Below, one piece after another: positions 12,099 through 21,167 of a stretch of 64,000 nt of DNA (its first letter is position 1; the number at the start of each line of letters is the position of its first letter). The position numbers and the translations under genes were made by a program. Under the pieces are notes generated by a model, which saw nothing but the letters and a program-made list of their open reading frames with translations, did no database searches and was not told the origin of the DNA. This stretch comes from Asparagopsis taxiformis (taxonomy: Eukaryota > Rhodophyta > Florideophyceae > Bonnemaisoniales > Bonnemaisoniaceae). Location of the stretch: the NCBI GenBank assembly GCA_030407315.1, contig JALQPE010001955.1:62001-126000 (forward strand), given 5' to 3'.

Positions 12099-12426
12099 CA
12101 TACGAGAAGTATTAAAACCTATGCTATTGTTCCCTGCTATGAAGTTCTGTCTTTCTCATCTCAACATTATTCGCTTAGCCCACCTTTCTATTTTCATCTA
12201 TACATCTGACCTTCATGTCATAGTTTAGTGCTACTAAGCCTATTGATTGCTACATTTTTGTATTAGTCTACAACTTTACATGATTTCACTAGCTAGACCG
12301 TAGGGGGGGACTAGTTTTAGACCTTGACAACCCGTGAGGTTCGACTATAAGAGACGTTGCTGAGATAACACATGACACAGAATGCTCCTGGAAGCCACTC
12401 ACAGCCGTACAAACTTTCTGCTGAGC

Positions 12427-13024
12427 CATGTTCCTGACTTCCCAATTCCTTGCTCACCCTTCCCTAGGTGGGAGGGGACGGAACTCTCAGCCCCTTACAG
12501 CGGAAGCCGTTTACCGGGGATTCTTACAGCAAAGTCATCGTTACGATGACTTTGCTGTAAGAAAGCGTTTCCATTACAGTGGCCAAGAATTTTTTCACCG
12601 GGTAAAAACAACCATGGCAGCTGTAATGATTTATTTTCTTACAGCAAAGTCATCGTAACGATGACTTTGCTGTAAGAAAACGTTTCCATTGCAGTGGCCA
12701 AAGAAATTTTACCGGGTAAAAAATCAGCAAGAATTTTACCGGGTGAAAAATCGTGGCTTCTGTAATGATTTATTTTCTTACAGCAAAGTCATCGTTACGA
12801 TGACTTTGCTGGAAGAAAGCGTTTCAATTACAGTGGCCAAGAATTTTTTTACCGGGTAAAAAATCATGGCTGCTGTAATGATTTGTTTTCTTACAGCAAA
12901 GTCATCGTAACGATGACTTTGCTGTAAGCATCCCTGGTAAATTGCTTCCGCTGTAAGCGGCAGGAACTTCCGTCCTTTCCGACCTAGGGAAGGGTGAGGA
13001 AGGAATTATGAAGTCAGGAAACAG
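12427..13024. repeat. Palindrome cluster A: foldback repeat with four 39-bp palindromes
   Basis: Contains four copies of a palindrome with 18-bp arm CTTACAGCAAAGTCATCG around a 3-bp centre (12,523-12,561; 12,638-12,676; 12,777-12,815; 12,890-12,928). The centre alternates TTA, TAA, TTA, TAA, so successive units are inverted. A second palindrome, TTTTTTACC[CG]GGTAAAAAA framed by CATTACAG and CTGTAATG, alternates with them. The whole block folds on itself: the left flank (TTCCTGACTTCC, CACCCTTCCCTAGG, CTTACAGCGGAAGC) recurs inverted on the right. It lies just downstream of the ParB/dioxygenase pseudogene. Confidence 0.92.
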
Positions 13025-13534
13025 GGTATAGGAATGGTATGGACGGCTGTAGGCGGCATTAGGTAACACATTGTGTTGTTTACACCCGGTTTGAGCTGGG
13101 TGTTGTGTCTAGTATGGTTGGAGGAGTGTACGAAATTTCTACCACGTGGTCGGAAATGGTTCAATTTTCTCACGACAGAGATTCTGACTTTCGAAATTCA
13201 AACTCGTTAAAGTGGGCTGGAGTTGGTGTGAACACCTCCAGGACCTCTGGGAAGGATCTGGTAACACATGTCCTGTGACTGCACGCGGTTCCTCTCTGAA
13301 ATCAACCATAGATTATCGGAGGGCAAAATCTACTCTTGGTGCCGTGTGGCACATTGACTATACAAAACCGTCTGTTTCCAGTTTTTATATACTTTACTCT
13401 CGAGTAGATAGGATTTCAGCTGTCCAAGTAAAGAATGGGCCATATAAATGTTTCATTTCAACACAAGCATTGTGCAATTCAACCTCTTCCAGGTCCAAAA
13501 ACTTGTCCAGAGTACACTTCCAGGCCATCGCCTG
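13025..13534. other. Unassigned spacer between cluster A and the element X left end
   Basis: About 510 bp with no repeat, RNA or convincing coding region that I can recognise. It does not carry an inverted CACTACGG terminus, so the right end of the deleted element starting at 7,433 is not identified. Confidence 0.6.
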
Positions 13535-13551
13535 CACTACGGTGTTGAAAA
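13535..13551 (+). repeat. Left terminal inverted repeat of element X
   Basis: CACTACGGTGTTGAAAA. The first 14 bases are the exact complement of the end at 38,813-38,826, and 16 of 17 match overall. The same sequence starts the related unit at 7,433. Confidence 0.8.
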
Positions 13552-13892
13552 GGGGGCCTCAGACAGTACTGCGAGACAGTGATTTTTACTGTCTGAGACA
13601 GTAAAATCACTATGCGGCAAATGAAAATTAATGCCACACTTGGAGACAGTGATTTGCACTGTCTGGCAGACAGTACGGAACACTGTCTGCAGACAGTAAA
13701 AAACACTGTCTCACAGTACTGTCTGAGGCAGTGAATGGAGACAGTAAAAATTAATGATTTATTCAATAGTTGGATATGATGTAATTTACTGTACTGGGCA
13801 GTGTTGGCGGATAGTGTTTTGTATTGGCCAAGGCAACATGGCCGGATAGTGAAATACGCTGCCTGGGACAATAGATGGAACCAACACGGTGC

Positions 13893-14338
13893 ACTGTCCT
13901 GGGCAGTACCTGGAGACAGTGATTTTCACTGTCCTGGGCAGTACCTGGAGACAGTGATTTTCACTGTCCTGGGCAGTACCTGGAGACAGTGATTTTCACT
14001 GTCCTGGGCAGTACCTGGAGACAGTGATTTTCACTGTCCTGGGCAGTACCTGGAGACAGTGATTTTCACTGTCCTGGGCAGTACCTGTAGACAGTACTTT
14101 GTGCTGCCCTGGGCAGTACCTGTAGACAGTATTTGTGCTGCCCTGGGCAGCACCTGTAGACAGTACTTTGTGCTGCCCTGGGCAGCACCTGTAGACAGTA
14201 TTTGTGCTGCCCTGGGCAGCACCTGTAGACAGTATTTCGTGCTGCCCTGGGCAGCACCTGGAGACAGTATTTCGTGCTGCCCTGGGCAGCACCTGGAGAC
14301 AGTATTTCGTGCTGCCCTGGGCAGCACCTGGAGACAGT
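13893..14338 (+). repeat. 35-bp tandem array, about 13 units (element X left end)
   Basis: Same unit as at 7,789 but expanded. The first six units carry ACAGTGATTTTCACTGTCC and the later ones ACAGTA-TTTGTGCTGCCC. Upstream, 13,560-13,760 holds scattered ACAGT/ACTGT inverted pairs. A likely binding platform for an element-encoded DNA-binding protein. Confidence 0.9.
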
Positions 14339-16140
14339 AAAAGTAGTGTCCTGATATAGTAAAATTCGGTGTCTGGGAGTGGTGGATGAGATGGAGCGTC
14401 ACGCTGTCGTGGGCATCTTTCTGGGGTAGAGGAAGGCAGTTCTAGCGCTATGAGGATGGGGCATGGACGGTATTCATATGGGAATGGACAGAATAGTACG
14501 GCTAGGAATTTTTATTTCGTAGTGACTATGAGCTAGCGAGAGGTATACGCGGTAGGATAGGTAGCAATCTAAGAGGGTGCGATATGGGAAGCTTCACTCT
14601 GGATTTGTTTATTTGCGCAGGCTACATTGAGAATAAACAATCCCTATGTTAAAAATGCTACTACAACTAACACTATTCCGACGAGTAAAACTAAAACTAC
14701 TAGAAAAGTCTAGAAATCTATCAACTGATTGAGCTGCATGAATAAGCTAGGAAATGAAGAGAAGAAGAAAAAATGATGTAGAGAAAGGAAACAAGTTAGT
14801 GACGTTGAATTGGAGAGGGAAATTGATGGTGATTAGGAGACTAACGTACCTTAACAAATACCATTGCATCCCAAATTGAGATATGTACTCACAGGCAGAA
14901 AAGAAAAGTAGTGGAGAAGTGGTAAGAGAGAAAGATAAATGAAAGTAGAAGTGGAACACTCACCGACTGGAAACCTGAGAAAGAGAAAACGAATAGAAAA
15001 CTGGGTTAGTGGCGTGAGTTGTGGAAACGTACCATCATGGTTCATATCCGTCGGAGACAAAGCAACAACTTTGGCCTTGGAAGCCGTATTGATGATCTAA
15101 AACTTACGCTTTGGAAGCAGTTTAGATGATCTATACGGCTTCCACGGCCAGGGTTGTTGCTTTGTTTCCGACGGATATGAAGATGGAAACAGGGATCTCC
15201 AGAATCTGTTGTTTAAGTAGCACTCTGCGGGCGGAAATGACGTGTAGGAGAACAATAGAGGGATGAATTTGAAACGGAGCGGTGCGATGGGAGGCCCAGA
15301 AAAACGATACCTAGGGTGCGAATTACGCTTTGAAGCACATGACCTGGCAGAACAGGCGCAAAATTATTGTATCTTCTACCGCCTTCTCTAGTCTATAATG
15401 ACGTCATCACTACAGAAATATAGGAAAAACACTAGCATATGGGGCCTACTGGAAAGGGGGAGGCGAGGAGTAGGAAAAATGGCGCACTTTCCTGGACGAG
15501 GAGTCCGCGCTTCCAGTGATGATTTGGACGGTATATATCGATGACGTCATTGCATGCTCTGAGCACACTTGGCAGGCAGTCAAAGCGGGCCACGTGGATG
15601 TGGGCGGCTAGGAAACAGCAGTGTGGGAGAAATTTTATAATTTTCATGTTGCAAGCGAGCAGTGAATCTGCATTGCAATATATAAATTTATGCTAATTTA
15701 AGATATCACACCGAGTACGATTCAACGAGAGATTGTGCTTTCAACTTGTAAATAGGGCCGAAAATGGTAGAGTATACGAGTAGGAAGTACGTGTATGAGA
15801 AAATCAGATTCAGTATTAGTGCCTAGAGCATCACTGCGAAATAAACGGCCGTTTTCCGGAAATGGATACATCTTGGCTGGGTTTGTGGTTAGGGGATGCG
15901 ATACAAGATAGCAAAACGATGTTGAGTCCGGATGAAATAGCAATCAATGTGCATAAAGCAATGAGCATAGGGCAAAGCATTGTGGTGAACCAGTTCATTG
16001 GATCGAATGAAAGCCTGGAAAGGTTTCGTAACGGTTAAAAGTAGTAGTACTGTATTGAGATAGTAGTCATGTCATAGAAGTTTAGAGTTGTATTCTATGC
16101 AACAAAACTGAGCGAAGAAGAAAAGAACAAAAACATCAAG
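14339..16140. other. 1.8-kb non-coding leader between the tandem array and the transposase
   Basis: Conserved with 8,034-9,725 up to about 16,037. It contains the long inverted repeat at 15,042-15,180 and otherwise no recognisable gene. The conserved short ORFs on the minus strand are low-complexity and interrupted between copies. The A-rich stretch just before 16,141 (AAAACATCAAG) is the likely 5' leader of the transposase mRNA. Confidence 0.6.
15042..15180. repeat. 139-bp imperfect inverted repeat (hairpin), element X copy
   Basis: The arms start TCATATCCGTCGGAGACAAA and end with the near-complement TTTGTTTCCGACGGATATGA. Inner pairing runs through AGCCGTAT and GATGATCTA. The sequence matches 8,732-8,870 with few changes. 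Confidence 0.85.
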
Positions 16141-19100
16141 ATGGCTCCGAGACGGACTCCTATTCGAAAGAAAACCACAAGTCGTAGGACAAAGGCGAGA
16201 TTCGATTCACTCAATGTGGCCAGTCCCAGTAAACAGCTTCCTGGGAAACTGCAGGGAGAAATCCGCAGCAGTGATGCAGCCTGCATGAACAAAGAAATCC
16301 CGAGAGGTAATGAGCTACGACGTGAGTGTACCACAGATGACCTATTGGAGTCCCCAATCCCTATGGGTGACACAATAGAAGGTTGTATTGATGTGTACAG
16401 CAACAACGATGAAGCTGGAAGTGACATCTACGTAGCATCGAGCACGCTAATGGAATCGGAAGAAGCAACCGGACGAGGTTCTGATTCCATTTCAACTGGA
16501 GGCCCGATAGACCGAAATGCTGGGGATGAAGCATGTGGTGATTTCAAGGCATTACTACAATGGCCTGCGATGTATGGGGCTCTTCAGCTGAGTGGAACTC
16601 AAAGAATGACAAGAGCCCACTATGAAGGTACCCTGTTCGGAATGAATTTCCGCAGAGATCCAAGTGAGCACGTCCCGTCGGACTCTGTGATGCGACAGAA
16701 GATACTACCATTCTTGAGGAAACACTGCTATGCAAAGAGCTGTGACATCGAGTTTCCGATAGACCTTCGAAAGAGCGGAGCAAGAGCTGCACAGCATCGA
16801 GGTGCAGTAGGAACCCGTGGAACAACAGATGACAGAGACAATTGTGGAGGAATGGCGAAAGTTCGTATTGTACTCCCAAGCACATGGGCTCTGAAAGATG
16901 TCCAGACTCGACCAATCTTTAAAGCATTCCGCAGTGATGCGAACAATCGAAGCTCGGAAGGAGAAAAATCAACCGCAGAGTGCAGCATTGAAGATTCGTT
17001 CATTGCAAAGTGCAGGAGGGGTGTTTTGAGCGACCCATTCGTTCGCACAGCAGTTGTTCCCATTGACAGCGATGGGAAAAAGGGTTTGAAGCACATTTAT
17101 GTACCTGATGGAACAGCAATTCGAATCCGATGTCATCCAGGAGCTCGTCAGGTTGCCGTCATCGAAAGAGCAAAAGGGTTCAGGAAGAATGACAGAGATG
17201 GTGGGAAACCGAAGAGGAGAAGAGTGGCGGTTACGTCGTTGTGGGAACTTCATGCTAGGACCATAGTTACCTATGAGGCTCGACACGACGGTGAGCATGA
17301 TGTGCATGTCGAAAAATATCTGCAGCCGCGAATGTCACATCTATTGGAATGGGAGAGGCAGCATGCTCTGCGAGCGATATCGCAATGTGTAATCGGAGCA
17401 GGAGCCAAGGGAAAAGGAACACGAGCTGGGGACGTGATAACCGTTCTATTACCAATTGGAATGGAAGAGGGTGATATTGTTCCACACGTCGTATTGGTGA
17501 ACAGGTATTTGAAAGAGCAGGTCGGAGAAGCATCCACCATGTTACTTTGCTTTTCACCGGGCGCGAGCTTTGCTGAAGCCAGAAACCCGCCCGATAGACT
17601 AGGAAGCCCCAACTATGAAGAAATTCGTGTTTCAGGGGTGTTCTCGGATGGTTTCGGAGACCACAGGTCGCAATGGCACCCAGCGTCTCCGCGAGAAGAT
17701 GCACCATGTTGGGGAAAGCTGGAGGATGGTCGAAACTACTTTGTTTACCGATTTCTCCTTTACACGGATGACTTTGAACCATTCACAAGCAGGAAGGGAA
17801 GTTTTGGTGGATGCTATATGTTACCTCTCAATCTACCGCCTCGGAAAAGGGGAAGCTACCAAGCGGTTCGAGTGATTGGTTTGCCACCTCCGGGAGTGTC
17901 CACAAATTGTGTATTGCGATATATCGTTCAAGATATAGTGCGAGGAAGCACAGAGGGTTTCCCAACGAAAAATGCAGAGGGAGAAGATATTGTGGTATTT
18001 CTAGACCCAGTGGGGAGCATTGGAGACTATCCTGCAGTTTCACATACCCTGGATGTTCTTGGACACACATCAAACTCTCCGTGCCACATCTGCAGTTTCC
18101 GCAAATATGACCTGAGCAGTACTGGTGGCACGAAGAATGCATACACTTCGGTAGTGAACGGGCAAACATCGACGCATGCCAGGAGCAAGTATCGGAATGC
18201 ATCGACACGTAAGGATGCCACAGAAACCCAGCTTCGCACTCTCGGACTGGCTGCAGAAGAAGGGGAAGATTTACCATTTCATGTCCTGAGCACTTCCTTG
18301 GAAGCAGTGCAGGAAGAAGTACCGAAGACGGAAAACGGAGTTTCAGTTGTCCCAGCAATTTTTGACCCGTACCGTTCCGCAGTGATAGCACCTGACCATC
18401 TATTGTCTGGACTGGCACAAGATGTACTGAACGCTTGTATTTCAGCTGCCAGCCCACGAATTCGAGAGGTAGCTGAATTGCAAATTCTGGGCGCTCTGAA
18501 GAAGTTCAGGATGGGAAGGCAGAACCGTTTATTTGGAACCAACAATCTGCTTTCCATGAACATGAGTGACATATTCAGTGTGCTTCTGATAGCACCTATG
18601 GCATTCGAAAACGCAGCTCGAATGATGGATGGGAAAGGGGAAGGTCATCGTGAAAAATTTGATGGGGCCGTCAAACTAGTAGTGATGTTTCAGAAGCTGG
18701 TTTCGTGTATTAGTTTCATGCCCGTATGGTGGAAAGACGGTCCCCATGAAGTAGAGACGGCTGACGGAGAAGGTGGCAGGAATGAATACATTCTGGGAAG
18801 AACTGTAGACTACGTGGAGACGTTGAATGAGTATTGTCGGAAAGTGAAGGGAGCAGGAGCACATTTGGACAAGCCTAATGTTCATCGTCTTGTCGAGTTT
18901 TGTGTTCATACGCTTCCTGCCTACGGCTCTGTGAAGCACGTGCAGGAGCTTATATTCGAACGGATGCATCAGCCGCTGAAGAAAGGTGTGAGAATGTCCA
19001 ATCACCAAAGCGAACAGCTTTCAGCGCTGGAATTAGTTCTTGCGGATGACTGGCAGACGAGAGTGGCCATTGTTTTGCGCGAAATCGGCATGGAGCCACA

Positions 19101-19944
19101 ACATTGGTCCTCGTCCGAATGCTCTCAAATGGTCAACGTTCTTTCACAGGAGCTAGGGAGAGAAATAGATGTGGAAGACGAGGTAGTGAAAAACTGCTTC
19201 CAGGAACCGGTTCTCCAGCTTCTCTCCCAGCGTCGAGGAAAGATATTGTCGGCGGATGGTGAAATTGTGACGTGGAGAGGGCATGGAGGTATATCTATTG
19301 ACGAGGTCAAGGAGTACATGAATGGAAAATGTGATATGGCAGAGGGTGCTGTAGGTGTTTTCAAACGGTTCTTTACCGAAAGGTACGGAAGCGGAACAAG
19401 CGGGTGTGGAAAGTATGCCGAATGGGTGAGAAGAGTTTCTAGAAGCACTACGACAGAGTGGGGAAGGAAAACAGTGCAGAGGTCTGGCTCTCTAGAATCA
19501 GGAGCTATCATCCATGCTGTTTGCCCTGAACAGATGAAATGTGAGGATGGTGCAACTTCACAAGCGATTCTGTACCCGGCGTCTCGTCTCACATCAGAGA
19601 TAATGCGGGGAAGAATTAATTATGAACCGCGGTTTTTTATTGTTCTAGCGTTCTTTATCCTGAGGAACGAGAGTGCGAGAGATGAGCAAGGTACAGCTTA
19701 TGGAGTTTGCCTGGGTTTGCAAAAAACTGATGAAGGAGTGTTCAAGGTCGAAGAGAGGCGACGAACAGTAATTGTGGAGATGAGTGAGGGAGTCACTGAG
19801 GTGTTTGGTATGCACTATTGCAATGGGAGTGTATGCGAATATGATGAGAACATGAGGGAGGTAAGGCACGGACCCGGACTGCTGGAGGGTGGAGAGATAT
19901 ATGCACTATGTAGGCGAGACGGATTTCCACCGAGGGCTGCATGA
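16141..19944 (+). CDS. tnp2-like (CACTA/Transposase_21-type) DDE transposase, 1,267 aa
   Basis: The predicted enzyme cuts and joins the ends of element X. The ATG at 16,141 sits in a good context (AAGATGG). The N-terminus (to about 60) is Arg/Lys-rich, a likely nuclear and DNA-binding tail. The catalytic core resembles tnp2: VFSDGF near 500 (first Asp candidate), YMLPLNLPP near 560, then GDYPAVSHTL near 627 and CHICSF near 644, matching the tnp2 pattern in which D-x-P-A is followed by a C-x2-C knuckle. Later come FDPYRSAVIAPDHLLSGL and, near 935, HVQELIFERMHQPLKKG, a candidate position for the final Glu. The gene is intact. AATAAA lies at 19,957-19,962, 13 bases after the stop. It sits closest to the left terminus, as a transposase in an autonomous CACTA element could. 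The catalytic residues are assigned by eye and are not certain. Confidence 0.8.
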   Translation: MAPRRTPIRKKTTSRRTKARFDSLNVASPSKQLPGKLQGEIRSSDAACMNKEIPRGNELRRECTTDDLLESPIPMGDTIEGCIDVYSNNDEAGSDIYVASSTLMESEEATGRGSDSISTGGPIDRNAGDEACGDFKALLQWPAMYGALQLSGTQRMTRAHYEGTLFGMNFRRDPSEHVPSDSVMRQKILPFLRKHCYAKSCDIEFPIDLRKSGARAAQHRGAVGTRGTTDDRDNCGGMAKVRIVLPSTWALKDVQTRPIFKAFRSDANNRSSEGEKSTAECSIEDSFIAKCRRGVLSDPFVRTAVVPIDSDGKKGLKHIYVPDGTAIRIRCHPGARQVAVIERAKGFRKNDRDGGKPKRRRVAVTSLWELHARTIVTYEARHDGEHDVHVEKYLQPRMSHLLEWERQHALRAISQCVIGAGAKGKGTRAGDVITVLLPIGMEEGDIVPHVVLVNRYLKEQVGEASTMLLCFSPGASFAEARNPPDRLGSPNYEEIRVSGVFSDGFGDHRSQWHPASPREDAPCWGKLEDGRNYFVYRFLLYTDDFEPFTSRKGSFGGCYMLPLNLPPRKRGSYQAVRVIGLPPPGVSTNCVLRYIVQDIVRGSTEGFPTKNAEGEDIVVFLDPVGSIGDYPAVSHTLDVLGHTSNSPCHICSFRKYDLSSTGGTKNAYTSVVNGQTSTHARSKYRNASTRKDATETQLRTLGLAAEEGEDLPFHVLSTSLEAVQEEVPKTENGVSVVPAIFDPYRSAVIAPDHLLSGLAQDVLNACISAASPRIREVAELQILGALKKFRMGRQNRLFGTNNLLSMNMSDIFSVLLIAPMAFENAARMMDGKGEGHREKFDGAVKLVVMFQKLVSCISFMPVWWKDGPHEVETADGEGGRNEYILGRTVDYVETLNEYCRKVKGAGAHLDKPNVHRLVEFCVHTLPAYGSVKHVQELIFERMHQPLKKGVRMSNHQSEQLSALELVLADDWQTRVAIVLREIGMEPQHWSSSECSQMVNVLSQELGREIDVEDEVVKNCFQEPVLQLLSQRRGKILSADGEIVTWRGHGGISIDEVKEYMNGKCDMAEGAVGVFKRFFTERYGSGTSGCGKYAEWVRRVSRSTTTEWGRKTVQRSGSLESGAIIHAVCPEQMKCEDGATSQAILYPASRLTSEIMRGRINYEPRFFIVLAFFILRNESARDEQGTAYGVCLGLQKTDEGVFKVEERRRTVIVEMSEGVTEVFGMHYCNGSVCEYDENMREVRHGPGLLEGGEIYALCRRDGFPPRAA

Positions 19945-20059
19945 TTTTTAGGGAAGAATAAAATGAATAACCAGATGCATCACATATGAATTGTACACTC
20001 TAGGGCGGTGGTGGATTGGTGCAAAGTAGTGGGGAGAGGATCTGAGAGGATGGAGGGAG

Positions 20060-20500
20060 GTATGCTTACAGCAAAGTCATCGTTACGATGACTTTGCTGT
20101 AAGAAAACGTTTCCATTACAGTGGCCAAGAATTTTTTACCGGGTAAAAAAATCGTGGCAGCTGTAATGATTTGCTTTCTTACAGCAAAGTCATCGTAACG
20201 ATGACTTTGCTGTAAGGAACCGTTTCCTTGCAGTGGCCGAAGAATTTTTTACCGGGTAAAAAATCAGCAAGAAATTTTACCGGGTAAAAAAATTGTGGCC
20301 GCTGTAATGATTTGCTTTCTTACAGCAAAGTCATCGTTACGATGACTTTGCTGTAAGAAAACGTTTCATTACAGCGGCCACAATTTTTTACCCGGTAAAG
20401 AAATCATGGCTGCTGTAATGTTTTCTTTTCTTACAGCAAAGTCATCGTAACGATGACTTTGCTGTAAGAAAACGTTTCATTACAGCAAATTCATCGATAG
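20060..20500. repeat. Palindrome cluster B, four 39-bp palindromes
   Basis: Same arm (CTTACAGCAAAGTCATCG) and same alternation of centres (TTA, TAA, TTA, TAA) as cluster A, with the intervening TTACCGGGTAA-type palindromes. It lies between the transposase 3' end and the intact ParB/dioxygenase gene. The outer foldback arms of cluster A are absent. Confidence 0.92.
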
Positions 20501-21167
20501 TTAAGGTTAAGTAACCAACTTTAGGATGTCCAGAGGACCTGCTCGTTGTAAGGAATAAGGAATATTGATCAACTGACGAAGAGGAAGCATTTTGAATCGA
20601 CTAGGGTAGGAACGCAATGAGATTTGGTATGCAAGAAAACTGAATCGCAGTAGTGAATAGGTAGTTGAAATGAATTCATATTGATGTTCTTTGGTGTATT
20701 GTCCATTGGAGCACATTGAAAACCATTTATATGATCACCGTTTAAATAGTCTATGAATCCTTTGCAGCCGAGTACGCCAATAGGAAGAAATTCAAGCAGT
20801 GGCCTGCACGGGAACCGTTTATTTGTGAGTAGCAAAAGTTAGTGTAGAAATGAATTTTTCAGACTTGTAGGAGAGGTGGATCGTAGTAAATGTATAAAAC
20901 TCACGTAGAATCGATTGATAGGAATCAATGGTACGGAAGAAGAAGCGAGGTGGAGAGTGTGGATGAAATAGGTTGTTGGAATATGAATGATAATTGACGT
21001 GGTGAGGTAAACGGGTTCGATTGCATTATATGCGCTAGAGGTACATACTATTAGGTGTAGATTGATGGAAAGGGCTAAACGCTTTGTGGAGGTATCAGGA
21101 TCAGGTAGAGTCAGAGGTGCTGAGCGGGTGCAGCGTAAGGTTCATCAGGACTGAACGTAGGTAGGGA
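20501..21167. other. Upstream region of the ParB/dioxygenase gene
   Basis: About 670 bp with no gene or repeat I can support. It presumably contains the promoter of the 21,168 gene; no clear TATA box stands out. Confidence 0.5.

Noticed and set aside
13893..14338. CRISPR-like array of regularly spaced palindromic repeats
   Set aside because: Units are contiguous and similar throughout with no unique spacers or cas genes; it is a subterminal tandem repeat.
14747..15060. Conserved short minus-strand ORFs in the left-end leader (also near 8,437-8,750)
   Set aside because: Low-complexity Phe/Leu/Ser frames; they persist only because the region is duplicated and they lack a plausible domain.
17267..18457. 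171-aa and 209-aa minus-strand ORFs inside the transposase
   Set aside because: Antisense frames of a clearly coding gene without independent motifs.
20060..20500. Rho-independent terminators or attenuators at the 39-bp palindromes
   Set aside because: There is no U-tract logic, the units occur several times in alternating orientation, and the context is eukaryotic.
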